Positions 17,201 through 24,010 are shown, counted from the first letter of the stretch. The stretch is 64,000 nt of DNA from Shimia sagamensis (GCF_900182745.1 NZ_FXTY01000008.1:124001-188000); one strand, 5' to 3'. The notes: generated by a model not told the origin, from the letters alone. Numbers and translations are program-made.

Positions 17201-18253
17201 AACTTCCTAGAGGTTCTGTTTGAGGGTGGTGCAGACGTTCCGGGCACTCTGAACGGCAAAGTCAATCTCAGCGCTTTGACTGGTCGCGGGTCGCGTTTCT
17301 TTGAGCTGCTGACCGAAAAGGCCTCGGTGATCCAGCACACGATTGACGGAGTTGTTGATCTTGGCGGGTTGTCAAAGCGCCAGCGGGCGTTGTTGGATAT
17401 CGTGTCCGGTGCCAGCAAAGGCACGGTGACGCTGGGGGGCAATGTCAAATTTGATCCGTCAAAGGGCTTCTCCACATGGTTTGGCAAAACGGTGCGCACT
17501 GGGATCTCGACGCCGGTTTCTGAGCTGGCGGAGTCAATCAAGAACCTGAAAGAGGCCATGAGCCGTCAGCGCGTGGATGACATCCTGTCTCAAACCACCA
17601 CCAACAAGCGCGGCATGACCTTCCTGAACGAAGCCCAAATTCGGGCGCTGGCCAACGCCATGGGGATCGATCAAACCGGCGTCGGTCTTGGTGATTTGAT
17701 GTGGCAAATCCAGACCAACGACATGAACGATGCGCTGCATCGGGTCTACTATGATCCAACCGGTGCAGCGCGGGACCGGTTTGAAACCGGCGTTTCGGTT
17801 GATCATGGCCAAAAGTACCAATTTTCCGATTTCGGCGTTGAGCAGTTGGATGGCAAACACCACAAAACCGTGGTGACCGGTCCTAAAGGCGGCAAACGCG
17901 GTCCCATGCACTACGACGCAGCGATGAAGATGATCGATCAGATCATTTTTGGGCGCATTCCAGCTTTTGCCGACGGCGGTTTTCATTCCGGTGGTTGGGC
18001 GATGGTGGGCGAGCGGGGCCCGGAGCTGGCCTACATGCCGCCTGCGCGCGTCTACAACGCGCCTGACAGTCGCGCGATGATGGACAATGGCGATCTGGTT
18101 CAGGAATTGCGCGCACTCAAGCAAGAGCTGTCTGACACCCAGGGTCAAAGCCGCGATCTGCTGAAACTGGTCGTCAAAACAACCGAGCGGATGCGCAAAC
18201 TGCACACCAAGTGGGATGCAACACACCTGCCTGTCCAGGAGCAAAGCGCATGA
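11291..18253 (+). CDS. Phage tail tape measure protein, very large, with C-terminal repeats
   Basis: A 2,320-residue protein; I use the ATG at 11291, with GAGAGGG upstream, instead of an earlier in-frame start. It sets tail length and is ejected with the DNA. The family signature AFQFNDIGMMMAAGQNPFML lies at about 252-271. A Gly/Ala-rich hydrophobic stretch spans about 765-865. A segment of about 110 residues is duplicated (about 1018-1130 and 1131-1240). Residues about 1430-1690 hold degenerate repeats of about 27 residues, and 1717-1971 hold eight repeats of 32. Near the C-terminus is the GGWAMVGERGPELAYMPP motif common in tape measure proteins. Upstream are the chaperone genes; only two tail genes follow. 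Confidence 0.9.
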   Translation: MSIEIGAVRASAHFDTASFVTGAKNGISAMSSFKAGFKSTTREAVRDAERMAAACGASFKSTSSAAQKQVDALAGVDRANKKTSASTRAWVGALNKQAQAFDRVRASVDPVFAASKQYEAAVDDVKASVRSGIASQSEANRVIDQAAQKYLGLVPVSEQAARAQEKAAKAAQTARSTYEQSRASLDPLYAASKRYEAVLRQTKAALASKAISQAEANQLLALAESQYLGTGAAAMQYGKQTKVATHHTANLAFQFNDIGMMMAAGQNPFMLAMQQGTQVSQVLNQMGGGVKSIRGIGAAFLQVINPTSLATLGIIAGAAALGQWAMSAWQAEDNAEAVKKRIEELQDAISSLSSISQASAADLEVYLAEAFGRTSEKVQALIDDLKEAEFATISRQMRVFVEDGTEGLNELSGAWDVFQTSLVNGAAIDQGYLNERMAVIHASKLSLSEFLQLQKEYQDVLNATSADQLVSEISEARDLAVQLGGPVGNAVADRLLKAAEEGGLLNRVLGAAAGQSDRIASSAHDAASGFLQAANNAMAMQQAMASLSVPFSDAMSDLDFEVATAGMNAADKLVATRVRRLEETMHSASETAFGFDYGLTSEQKAQLADYETALRGNAAALTTVSKAGGKASKASKDALSDLQAELLHRRKLLELQGAQKQQFEALTKVQERLGKSASKMTSTQVAGLAGQLVALENHEAALERINGLQGQWSEQITRTAFESGNMGDVIEGMLKDIAFQFASAKIVLPVIASISSVIGLDRLIMGGAGASVAGGAATGGGGAGLFGSLLGGSGLLSGIGGGFQAAMGLGGFASGGLFNIGANAAAASAITGASGFLSMVGAAIPVLGIAAVAISALIGKTKVLNSGLRITVDEFDALIESFATKKKTRLFGLIKKTWTDASELDAKDAAPIIRAIADVQGNIVEMAASLDVGKDAFKRFKTTVDVSLQGLSDEEKAKAIQDALQGIGDEMALLVPKLERFQKDGESASSTLQRLSASLSAVQLVGDTLGRAYTHTGVNAAAMASDIVETFGGLEAYFSATTAYHSAFYTDAEKLDTLARQSADALEAVGLALPKTRAEYRKMVEAANFSKASGREAYAALISLSGALDQLVPSLESATAQMHKLISGSAVDTETVNSFGGMDAWRSATEAFYNGFFSDTERFHILSRQTQRAVADLGLAMPETREEFRAMVAAIDVTTEKGREMYAGMISLAGAMDQILPTMEDVSAVVSGFMGGTSSLVSTMISETNSLISASQRAAEGWYGVADNLRSLIVQLTNASTSTASPWEKLATNQALVEKLFLQARGGDVDAARGFGGAAKDYLQSALATAGSFADYQRIEAQIRAQAQMLAGISELEGASQDVIVTLAQQQLGVLNSLNNYLQSTDEISPDDLDGFIGTLEGLEEAIKQAEMFSYDFLQERLNVTVDLIATADVPNAVRALMEAGTDGIHSTINFAVMDDELTPDLRWLAVTQASEHLSTINFALGDELTGWPRRLALMSSGSITRTVNAVLRHGLSHEEMRLALAGSSELARVVNVSLGETDPYALHLALSNVGAYAVAVKAALDASPDIRKIVFGGAGSYAVMVEAALSSDIHEASRRILLQEQGVYAVNITATLAQNVPDQVKALLLNANTEGLHAVTVGWTFKDKLTWKERLALIEDGRSILQTINLATNQVGIDAADLVMLEQLSIGDGTVNRFIHTALQGTLGFGAFELNYLAQLYAGAGTTWRGIKAGVHGGQNIGTFGHRYLNQLASGPGLIWRGVKASVSGVPTGKGANGQYLSQLFDGAGSVQRAIKGGVVSVPAGNGINGQYLRLLTKGEAQTVRNVKAGIRGVPTGKGAGAAYLAQLVRGDGQTDRSIKAAVVGSSGVHKWGQNYLGQLFVGSGVVARKLKAGVTGSGAIGKFGWNYLSQLNAGAGTTLRTVSAGVTGGGALGKWQSSYLSQLYQGAGSTRRAVLAAVDGKGVGAWGKNFLEVLFEGGADVPGTLNGKVNLSALTGRGSRFFELLTEKASVIQHTIDGVVDLGGLSKRQRALLDIVSGASKGTVTLGGNVKFDPSKGFSTWFGKTVRTGISTPVSELAESIKNLKEAMSRQRVDDILSQTTTNKRGMTFLNEAQIRALANAMGIDQTGVGLGDLMWQIQTNDMNDALHRVYYDPTGAARDRFETGVSVDHGQKYQFSDFGVEQLDGKHHKTVVTGPKGGKRGPMHYDAAMKMIDQIIFGRIPAFADGGFHSGGWAMVGERGPELAYMPPARVYNAPDSRAMMDNGDLVQELRALKQELSDTQGQSRDLLKLVVKTTERMRKLHTKWDATHLPVQEQSA
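16439..17203 (+). repeat. Eight 96-base (32-residue) tandem repeats in the tape measure gene
   Basis: The repeats begin with YL.QL, then ..GAG, an R-.-IKAGV motif and a Gly-rich turn ending near GKxG or GKWG. They are in register at 32 residues (the last is 31), diverged in DNA sequence but clear in protein. Neighbouring upstream units of about 27 residues share the same helix-then-strand pattern. Confidence 0.8.
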
Positions 18254-19161
18254 AGCTGATCGATGCGATGGAAGTCACCGAAGCCGTATTGGCGGGCTCA
18301 AGTATCTCTGAGGATGAGCATCCTCCTTACGATCCCGTGGTTACATATGCCAAGGATGTCTCTGTTTTGATCGAAGCCACTCATCGGGTTTATCGTTCTG
18401 TTGTGGATGACAATACGGGCAACGATCCAACGGTACTGGGCAGTATTTATTGGGTTGAAGTTTCTGCCACCAACCTGTGGAAACCATTTGATAATTTGGT
18501 GACGGACCAAGCCGAAGGGGCAAGCCCATTGTGGTGGTCGCTGGCACCCAACCAGTTCGTGAATGCCTTGGCGGTGTTTAACATCGAAGATGCAGATGAC
18601 GTGACTGTTCAGGTGTATTCTGAAGGCACCGAGGTGGCGACTTATGATCAGACACTGGAGCTGGTCGACAACTCTATGGTTGATGACTGGCACGCGTATT
18701 TCTTCCAACCGATCGAGCGGTTTGCAAAGGCGGTCTTTACCGACTTGCCCGCCTTTGAAGGGGACGCGGTCGACGTCACCGTGACCTCGGGTGATGGCAC
18801 TCCGAAAGTTGGGCAAATAGTCTTGGGCCTGGTGCATACAATCGGCACCACACAGGAAGGCGTCACGGCCAGCATCGAGGACTTCTCGATCAAAGAAGAC
18901 GATGCCTTTGGACGGCCAACGGTGGTGGAACGGTCCTACAAGACCTCGGTGGACTATCCGGTTGCGATTGCGACAGAGCGCTCCGCCTACATTCAACGCC
19001 TTCTGGCGCGCCGCCGCGCCACTCCAACAGCCTATTTTCCTGACAGCGACCTCGACCGGTTTGGGGTGAGCGTTTTTGGCTTCTTTGAGGACTTCACCGT
19101 CACGCTGTCAGGATCACCACAATCTGAGGTTTCAATTACAATAGAGGGGCTTGAAGCATAA
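18250..19161 (+). CDS. Hypothetical phage tail protein
   Basis: A 303-residue protein started at the ATG overlapping the tape measure stop (ATGA). It has segments typical of tail-tip beta-sandwich proteins: SLAPNQFVNALAVFNIEDAD, then VQVYSEGTEVATYDQ and DWHAYFFQPIERFAKAVF, and a tail with RRRATPTAYFPDSDLDRF. No family named with confidence. Being directly after the tape measure, it may be a distal tail or baseplate component that binds the host or the fibre encoded next. It overlaps the next start by one base (TAATG). Confidence 0.7.
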   Translation: MKLIDAMEVTEAVLAGSSISEDEHPPYDPVVTYAKDVSVLIEATHRVYRSVVDDNTGNDPTVLGSIYWVEVSATNLWKPFDNLVTDQAEGASPLWWSLAPNQFVNALAVFNIEDADDVTVQVYSEGTEVATYDQTLELVDNSMVDDWHAYFFQPIERFAKAVFTDLPAFEGDAVDVTVTSGDGTPKVGQIVLGLVHTIGTTQEGVTASIEDFSIKEDDAFGRPTVVERSYKTSVDYPVAIATERSAYIQRLLARRRATPTAYFPDSDLDRFGVSVFGFFEDFTVTLSGSPQSEVSITIEGLEA

Positions 19162-20189
19162 TGCCTGCACCATTCATTTCACCGCTGCCGGATCCACCGG
19201 ATCGCACTTCGCCAGGGACAACATTTGCGTCAAAAGCGGCGGCGTTCCTGTTGGCGATTGTCGAATTTCGCGAGAACATCAACGCATTCGGGGCTTGGCT
19301 TAATTCAAACGTGATGATTGCTTACGCGTTTGGGGCAGGGACGGAGGACCGGCCTTCTATCCATCGCGACGGCGATTTGAACACTGGCTGGTGGTTCCCG
19401 GAAGAGGATCGCATGGCGGCGAGTACAAATGGGGTGACACGCCTGTATTTGGCCAACACCGGACAGATGGGGCTTGGAACAGGTCTAGAAGATCCGTTGG
19501 CCCGCCTTCATTTGCGAGATCACACGGGGGATATCCTGCGTGTTGGGTGTAAAACCAATGCGGCTAATACTGAGGCAAACGCGGTCTTTTATCACGATGA
19601 GGACAATAGTCAGAAGGTGGCGGGGCGGCTAAAAACCCTGCGCGAAGGCAGTCAGAACGCGTTTTCCATGGTGTTTGCGACCGGGGCTGGTGGGGTGCTG
19701 ACCGATTGGTTTGTTTTGGATCAAAACGGTGTGTTTCGGCCTGCTTCAGACGATGCGCAAAACATTGGCAGCGCCAGCTACCGCATTGACAATATCTACG
19801 CGACCAATGCGATCATTCAGACCTCTGATGGCACTCAAAAAACGGATGTCGCAAGCCTAAGCGATGCAGAAAAGCGGGTTGCCTTGGCCGCCAAAACGTT
19901 GCTGGTCAAATACCGCTTTCAGACAGCTGTGGGCAGCAAAGGCGATGCCGCGCGCATTCACTTCGGTGTCATTGCGCAAGACCTGGCGGCGGCGTTTGAG
20001 GCGGAGGGACTGGACCCTTGGGCCTATGCCATGTTGTGCAAAGATGTTTGGTGGGAAGTCACCGAAGCGGAAAGCGGCAAGGTTCAGACAATTGCCGACG
20101 AAGAGGCCGCGTCAGAAGGGGCTGAGCGCATCGAGCGCTGGGGTGTCCGTTACGAGGAACTCTTCGCGTTTGTGCTGAGCGCGATCTAA
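19161..20189 (+). CDS. Tail fibre or spike with C-terminal S74-type intramolecular chaperone
   Basis: A 342-residue protein. The N-terminal half has motifs seen in phage fibre heads (RDGDLNTGWWFPEEDRMA, then MGLGTGLEDPLARLHL). The C-terminal part from about residue 210 has the S74 chaperone pattern: DNIYATNAIIQTSDGTQKTD, then VKYRF, FGVIAQDLAAAFEAEG and the closing RWGVRYEELFAFVLSAI. In this family the Ser of the TSDG motif is where the chaperone cleaves itself off after the fibre trimerises. The mature fibre would therefore lose about the last 120 residues. It is probably the receptor-binding protein. Confidence 0.85.
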   Translation: MPAPFISPLPDPPDRTSPGTTFASKAAAFLLAIVEFRENINAFGAWLNSNVMIAYAFGAGTEDRPSIHRDGDLNTGWWFPEEDRMAASTNGVTRLYLANTGQMGLGTGLEDPLARLHLRDHTGDILRVGCKTNAANTEANAVFYHDEDNSQKVAGRLKTLREGSQNAFSMVFATGAGGVLTDWFVLDQNGVFRPASDDAQNIGSASYRIDNIYATNAIIQTSDGTQKTDVASLSDAEKRVALAAKTLLVKYRFQTAVGSKGDAARIHFGVIAQDLAAAFEAEGLDPWAYAMLCKDVWWEVTEAESGKVQTIADEEAASEGAERIERWGVRYEELFAFVLSAI

Positions 20190-20222
20190 CGAGGGCAATC
20201 ACATGAAACTGGAAATGATCAG

Positions 20223-20244
20223 CTCCGCTTCGGCGGGGTTTTTT
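20223..20244 (+). terminator. Terminator after the tail genes
   Basis: CTCCGC and GCGGGG pair (one T-G wobble) over a TTCG tetraloop, followed by six T. It separates the structural operon from the lysis genes. It lies inside a 22-codon frame (20203-20271) whose stop overlaps the holin ATG. Confidence 0.75.
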
Positions 20245-20267
20245 GTTGTGGCTGAGGAGGGCAGGGG

Positions 20268-20600
20268 ATGAGCAACCACGATCCCAATTTGTGGCAGCAG
20301 GTGTTTAACGACCGCGGTGCAATTCTGGCCTTTTTTGGTGCGCTTGGCGGGATGGTTCGGTCTGCCACAATCAAGACCACATGGCGCGAAGGGGTGCGCG
20401 TGACCTTCATTGGGTCCGCCACTGCCTTTGGCGTTGGGGTGCTTGCGCCATACCTGGTGCGCCCCTGGGTGGGCGAGTTGCCTCCGGAAATGTCCGGCAC
20501 CCTAGGCACCCTTTGCGCTGCATCCTTCATTGTTGGGTTAATCGCCGTGACGATGATTGAGCGGTTCCTCGCAGGCCGAAAGCTGGTGGAGGAAGAGTGA
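20268..20600 (+). CDS. Holin-like membrane protein
   Basis: A 110-residue protein with about three hydrophobic segments: AILAFFGALGGMV, then VTFIGSATAFGVGVLAPYL, and LCAASFIVGLIAVTM. A charged C-terminal tail ends in KLVEEE. Size, topology and its place two genes ahead of an amidase fit a phage holin, which would open the inner membrane for lysis. GGCAGGGG precedes the ATG and the stop overlaps the next start (ATGA). Confidence 0.7.
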   Translation: MSNHDPNLWQQVFNDRGAILAFFGALGGMVRSATIKTTWREGVRVTFIGSATAFGVGVLAPYLVRPWVGELPPEMSGTLGTLCAASFIVGLIAVTMIERFLAGRKLVEEE

Positions 20601-20731
20601 TGCGCAACAAGCAGTTTCGGCGCGAGAAAGAAAGCCCAAGCGCTGACATGTGGCACACGCTGCGTGTTGGCGTGTTTCTGGGGATTTTGCTCTGGGTCGG
20701 TTTGGCGGCCCTGGGCGCATTACTGGCCTGA
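20600..20731 (+). CDS. Small single-pass membrane protein in the lysis cassette
   Basis: A 43-residue protein started at the ATG overlapping the holin-like stop. A basic N-terminus (MRNKQFRREKES) is followed by one hydrophobic helix (VGVFLGILLWVGLAALGALLA) ending at the C-terminus. It could be a second holin, antiholin or regulator. Too short for similarity alone to decide. (The hydrophobic segment is 21 residues in all, covering residues 23-43; its key part is LGILLWVGLAALGALL.). Confidence 0.6.
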   Translation: MRNKQFRREKESPSADMWHTLRVGVFLGILLWVGLAALGALLA

Positions 20732-20762
20732 TCGGCCAATTCGTAAAATTGGAGTAACTGTC

Positions 20763-21320
20763 ATGAGATTGGCAATTGTCGTGGGCCACAACGCCCGCGC
20801 CCAAGGTGCTGTGCGCCGTGATACGGGCGAAACTGAATTTGGCTGGAATAGCCGTCTTGCGGCGCAGATCGAAGATGCGGCGGCGGCTTATCCCGGCGTT
20901 TATGTGAAAGTGTTTTTTCGGCACGACGTTGGGGGCTACAGCCGCGAGATTGCGGATGTGTATCAACGCTCGGATGCGTGGGGCGCGGATGCGTCTGCAG
21001 AACTGCATTTCAACAGCGCCGGGAGCACACTGGCCACGGGTACGGAAACCCTGACAAGCGGCACCAAGGCGTCTGTGCGCTTTGCGGAGGCGGTGCAGGA
21101 TGAAATGCTTGACGCGCTAGGGCTACGTGATCGGGGCGAAAAATACGTGCCGCCCACAGGGCGCGGCGGCAAAAGCCTGCACTTTGGCCGTGCGCCCGCT
21201 ATCCTTGTTGAACCTTATTTTGGATCATCGCCCAATGGTTTGGCCGCCACAGATGAGGCGCACGAACAAAAGGCGCTGGCACAAGCCATTCTGCGCGGGT
21301 TTGTTCTGGCCTTCGCATGA
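20763..21320 (+). CDS. Endolysin: N-acetylmuramoyl-L-alanine amidase (family 3)
   Basis: A 185-residue enzyme that cleaves the bond between muramic acid and the peptide in peptidoglycan. Zinc ligands fit the family: His9 in VVGHN, Glu23 or Glu25 in TGETEF, His82 in ELHFNS; the catalytic Glu is Glu150 in LVEPYF. No signal peptide or cell-wall-binding domain is seen, so it should need the holin to reach the wall. GGAG precedes the ATG. Its stop overlaps the spanin start (ATGA). Confidence 0.88.
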   Translation: MRLAIVVGHNARAQGAVRRDTGETEFGWNSRLAAQIEDAAAAYPGVYVKVFFRHDVGGYSREIADVYQRSDAWGADASAELHFNSAGSTLATGTETLTSGTKASVRFAEAVQDEMLDALGLRDRGEKYVPPTGRGGKSLHFGRAPAILVEPYFGSSPNGLAATDEAHEQKALAQAILRGFVLAFA

Positions 21321-21637
21321 AGTCGTTGCCCGTGTTGGCCTATGTGGTGGCCGGTGGGGTGGCGCTGTCCGTGTTTACGGGCTGGCAGGGCTATCGGGCT
21401 GGAAATGCCGCCTGTGAGGCCGCAAACGCCGCCGCGCTGCGCGACACTCAATCAGACCTCTTTGATCTTGCAGATCGCCTAAGCGTCACCAGCGCGCGCT
21501 TGGTTGCAGAAGAGGCGGTGCAGACCGTCAAATCAGAAGGAATCGAACATGAAGCCCGCAATGATTTTGACCCTTGCCGTGTGCCTTCTGACTCCAGCTT
21601 GCAGCGGCTCAAAAGGCGTTGGGCCGTTGAGGATTGA
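21317..21637 (+). CDS. Rz-like inner-membrane spanin
   Basis: A 106-residue protein with an N-terminal membrane anchor (PVLAYVVAGGVALSVFTGW) followed by a periplasmic helical region (AANAAALRDTQSDLFDLADR). This is the layout of i-spanins, which link to the outer-membrane spanin and disrupt the outer membrane at the end of lysis. The Rz1-type gene starts inside it in another frame, the usual nested arrangement. Confidence 0.75.
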   Translation: MKSLPVLAYVVAGGVALSVFTGWQGYRAGNAACEAANAAALRDTQSDLFDLADRLSVTSARLVAEEAVQTVKSEGIEHEARNDFDPCRVPSDSSLQRLKRRWAVED

Positions 21638-21806
21638 ACCGCTGCCTGCCACGGTCACCAACTCGTGCGCTGATCCGTCCAGCTTTTTGGGCGCGGGTGA
21701 TTGGGAGTTAATCGCGGGCCGGTTGGGGGATGAGCTGATTTCGTGCAATGGAAAACGAACCGCTGCCGTGGGTGCCTATGACGGAGTGCGCGTTGCTCTA
21801 GATTAA
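21549..21806 (+). CDS. Rz1-like outer-membrane lipoprotein spanin
   Basis: An 85-residue protein starting inside the Rz-like gene in a different frame. MKPAMILTLAVCLLTPAC is a lipoprotein signal with a lipobox LTPAC; the Cys at residue 18 would be lipidated. The mature part is short and holds a Pro-containing segment (GPLRIEPLPATV). It is longer than many Rz1 proteins. It ends 4 bases into the convergent leftward gene. Confidence 0.75.
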   Translation: MKPAMILTLAVCLLTPACSGSKGVGPLRIEPLPATVTNSCADPSSFLGAGDWELIAGRLGDELISCNGKRTAAVGAYDGVRVALD

Positions 21807-22555
21807 CCCCTATACGATCCAGATAGATTCCAATTGATAACACGTTTTAACCCGAAGCTTTTTACGTCAACATAATCCTGCTCGTCGGGCACCGGGTGTG
21901 GTGACTTTGGTCGGAAAACAATTCGGTATTCGTGTTCCGGGCGAAATTGTTTTGGCTTGCAGAAGTTGATTCTCCAAAAACGGTCTTCGGCGCTTTCTTG
22001 TGTGTTACTGTTGTGTCCGGTCGGAACGTTTTTATGCGTACGTACCCGGCCTATGTATTCAACCCGTTTGGCAAAGATTGATTGTCGCGGGGGCGAGTCT
22101 GTGGTCCAGGTCGGGTGTTTTTTTAGCGCGTGATACAGCGCTTTTATGAGTTTCGAGCCATCCATCACAATATAGTGGGTTAGGTCGGTGTCGCCGGGGT
22201 AATATGACCCATCTGGTAGCTCGCATCCATGTAGCATTTTTTCGTGGTGGGACTTGTCGTAAGGGCCAATTGATGCGCAAAAAACTAAGTTGTTAGAGCT
22301 GGTCACTAGTTCAACGCCGCCGTCTATCAGTACATCTTGGAATTCTACGCCGCCTATCGTTTGATTGTTTAAGTGGGTGTCAAGGTAGATGTCTTTGCCC
22401 AAACCTTCTTCTTTATCGGTGAAGCGGATCGAGGCAGCTTCGCTTCTAGCCGCTTCTGTCTGTCCATAGATTATGTTTGTTCCCACCCTAAAACTGCCCT
22501 GCCTGTAGAACTTCAAATCGTCCTTTTTGATGAATTTTATCAATTGGGGTGTCAT
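21803..22555 (-). CDS. Hypothetical protein, leftward prophage cargo gene
   Basis: A 250-residue protein on the strand opposite to all other phage genes. By eye it is AT-richer than its neighbours. Notable segments are YIVMDGSKLIKALYHALKKH, RFWRINFCKPKQFRPEHEYR and a closing VDVKSFGLKRVINWNLS. The FxPEHEYRIVF stretch recalls proteins of the DUF2971 type, but the N-terminus does not fit well, so no family is claimed. Position between lysis genes and a methylase is typical of a moron (independently expressed lysogen gene). It could serve host conversion or phage defence. Confidence 0.7.
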   Translation of the reverse strand: MTPQLIKFIKKDDLKFYRQGSFRVGTNIIYGQTEAARSEAASIRFTDKEEGLGKDIYLDTHLNNQTIGGVEFQDVLIDGGVELVTSSNNLVFCASIGPYDKSHHEKMLHGCELPDGSYYPGDTDLTHYIVMDGSKLIKALYHALKKHPTWTTDSPPRQSIFAKRVEYIGRVRTHKNVPTGHNSNTQESAEDRFWRINFCKPKQFRPEHEYRIVFRPKSPHPVPDEQDYVDVKSFGLKRVINWNLSGSYRG

Positions 22556-22786
22556 GTATACCTACCTGATTTGACAAACTGTGGTCACCACGTCCAGTTG
22601 CAAGGACGGTGTTGGCCAACTTGCGCATAAAGAAGGCCATGCTACGACCAAACAATTTTTTGGTAAAAGCCCTTCTATCTATCAGCTTTGCCTCGAAACG
22701 AGGGCAGGCGGTGCATCAACACCGCCCACCATGCAGCCATTCTTCACACAAGCTGCACCGACGAAACCTTGACGCATCGTCGCCCG

Positions 22787-22800
22787 ACTCACGCGTGAGT
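22787..22800. promoter_or_regulatory. Perfect 14-base palindrome before the methylase gene
   Basis: ACTCACG followed by its complement CGTGAGT, ending 11 bases before the methylase ATG. A site so close to a start codon could be an operator. The 256-base gap 22556-22811 otherwise shows only a TTGACA at 22571 and a GTGGTCACCAC palindrome at 22581-22591, upstream of the leftward gene. Confidence 0.4.
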
Positions 22801-22811
22801 GGCGGCACCCT

Positions 22812-23639
22812 ATGCGGAAAACAACTATGCATACAATGACTTCGGTGCGGCCTGCCGCGCCCGTTGCCCCGTGGCTGGGCGGTAAGAAAGCCCTACACAA
22901 GACTTTGATCGAACGGATCGAGCGGATCCCACATAAGACCTACATCGAGCCTTTTGTGGGCATGGGCGGGGTGTTCCTGCGCCGTGATTTCAAGCCGCAG
23001 CTCGAAGTCGCCAACGATCTGAACGGCGAAATCATCAACCTCTTTCGGATCGCGCAGCGGCATCTTCCTGAATTGGTCGCGCAGCTCGATCTGCAAATTG
23101 TCTCGCGCATCGAGTTTGAGCGGTTGCGCAGGATACCTCCCGACACTTTGACGGACTTGGAGCGCGCTGCCCGCTTTGTTTATCTCCAACGCTTGGCTTT
23201 TGGAGGCAAACTTGGGGGCGTCTTTGGGGTGGCGGTTGATCGCACCAGGTTCTCAGTAAAAGGAGCAGAGGATCTGCTGCGTCGGGCACATGAACGCCTG
23301 GATGGCGTTGTCTTTGAAAGTCTGGATTGGTCTGAGGTCATTCGCCGGTATGACGGTGCCCACTCGCTTTTCTATCTGGACCCCCCCTATTTTGGTGGGG
23401 AGGCTGACTACGGCAAAGACATGTTCTCGCGCGATGACTTCCAGGCTATGGCGGAGCAGCTCCGCGAGATCAAAGGGGCCTTTGTCATGTCCATCAACGA
23501 CACGCCGGAAATCCGCGAGTGGTTTGAAGGCTTCCACATCGATGAGGTGCGTTTGAACTACACGATCGCCAGGTCGGCCGGCAAGAAAGTCCAGGAGCTG
23601 ATCATCTCAAATCGAGAGATCCGGACGGGGCTGTTGTGA
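22812..23639 (+). CDS. D12-class DNA N6-adenine methyltransferase
   Basis: A 275-residue enzyme that transfers a methyl group from S-adenosylmethionine to adenine in DNA. The cofactor motif is in PWLGGKKALHKTLIERI and YIEPFVGMGGVFLRR near the N-terminus; the catalytic DPPYFGG is at about residue 192. The class usually recognises GATC or related sites. No restriction enzyme gene adjoins it, so it is an orphan phage methylase, perhaps protecting phage DNA. Starts at 22812 or 22827 are both possible. Confidence 0.88.
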   Translation: MRKTTMHTMTSVRPAAPVAPWLGGKKALHKTLIERIERIPHKTYIEPFVGMGGVFLRRDFKPQLEVANDLNGEIINLFRIAQRHLPELVAQLDLQIVSRIEFERLRRIPPDTLTDLERAARFVYLQRLAFGGKLGGVFGVAVDRTRFSVKGAEDLLRRAHERLDGVVFESLDWSEVIRRYDGAHSLFYLDPPYFGGEADYGKDMFSRDDFQAMAEQLREIKGAFVMSINDTPEIREWFEGFHIDEVRLNYTIARSAGKKVQELIISNREIRTGLL

Positions 23640-23707
23640 TGGCCGTAGAATAGACCGGCTCAGTTGCACACCGGCAAAACGTGCAGCCAACCTGAAAGGT
23701 TCCTCCC

Positions 23708-24010
23708 ATGAAGATGATTGCAACAGCCGCCCTGGCGGCCCTCTTGGCGTGGCCAGCCGCTGCGCAGAATCTTCAGCACTGCGCAGCACGTGATCTAGTC
23801 GTGGAGCGTCTGGCGCAGAAGTACCGCGAAAGTCGTCAGGCGCTCGGCCTCGGCACACAGGGGGCCATGGTGGAAATCTTCGCCTCCGAGGAAACCGGCA
23901 GTTGCACCATCACGGTTACCATGCCGAACGGATCAACCTGTCTGTTGGCGACGGGGCAGGCGTATGAACGGTTGGTCGAGGCGCTGCCTGCCGCTGGCGA
24001 CGATACCTAA
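23708..24010 (+). CDS. Small secreted protein of unknown function
   Basis: A 100-residue protein with a clear signal peptide (MKMIATAALAALLAWPAAAQ, cleavage after AAA-Q or close to it). The mature part has Cys in QHCAARD, GSCTITV and STCLL. Family unknown to me. It lies 68 bases after the methylase with an AAAGG site in a small hairpin (AACCT-GAA-AGGTT). The stop codon lies in a 9-pair hairpin (CTAATCCCG with CGGGATTAG, 24007-24028). Confidence 0.65.
   Translation: MKMIATAALAALLAWPAAAQNLQHCAARDLVVERLAQKYRESRQALGLGTQGAMVEIFASEETGSCTITVTMPNGSTCLLATGQAYERLVEALPAAGDDT

Noticed and set aside
14669-18244. Long leftward frames opposite the tape measure gene
   Set aside because: They mirror the codon bias of the real gene and have no starts with ribosome sites.
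1-21806. Gene transfer agent instead of prophage
   Set aside because: Although Rhodobacteraceae have GTAs, this cluster has its own terminase, holin, amidase, spanins, cargo genes and a tRNA end site, and lacks the recognisable GTA tail-tip genes.
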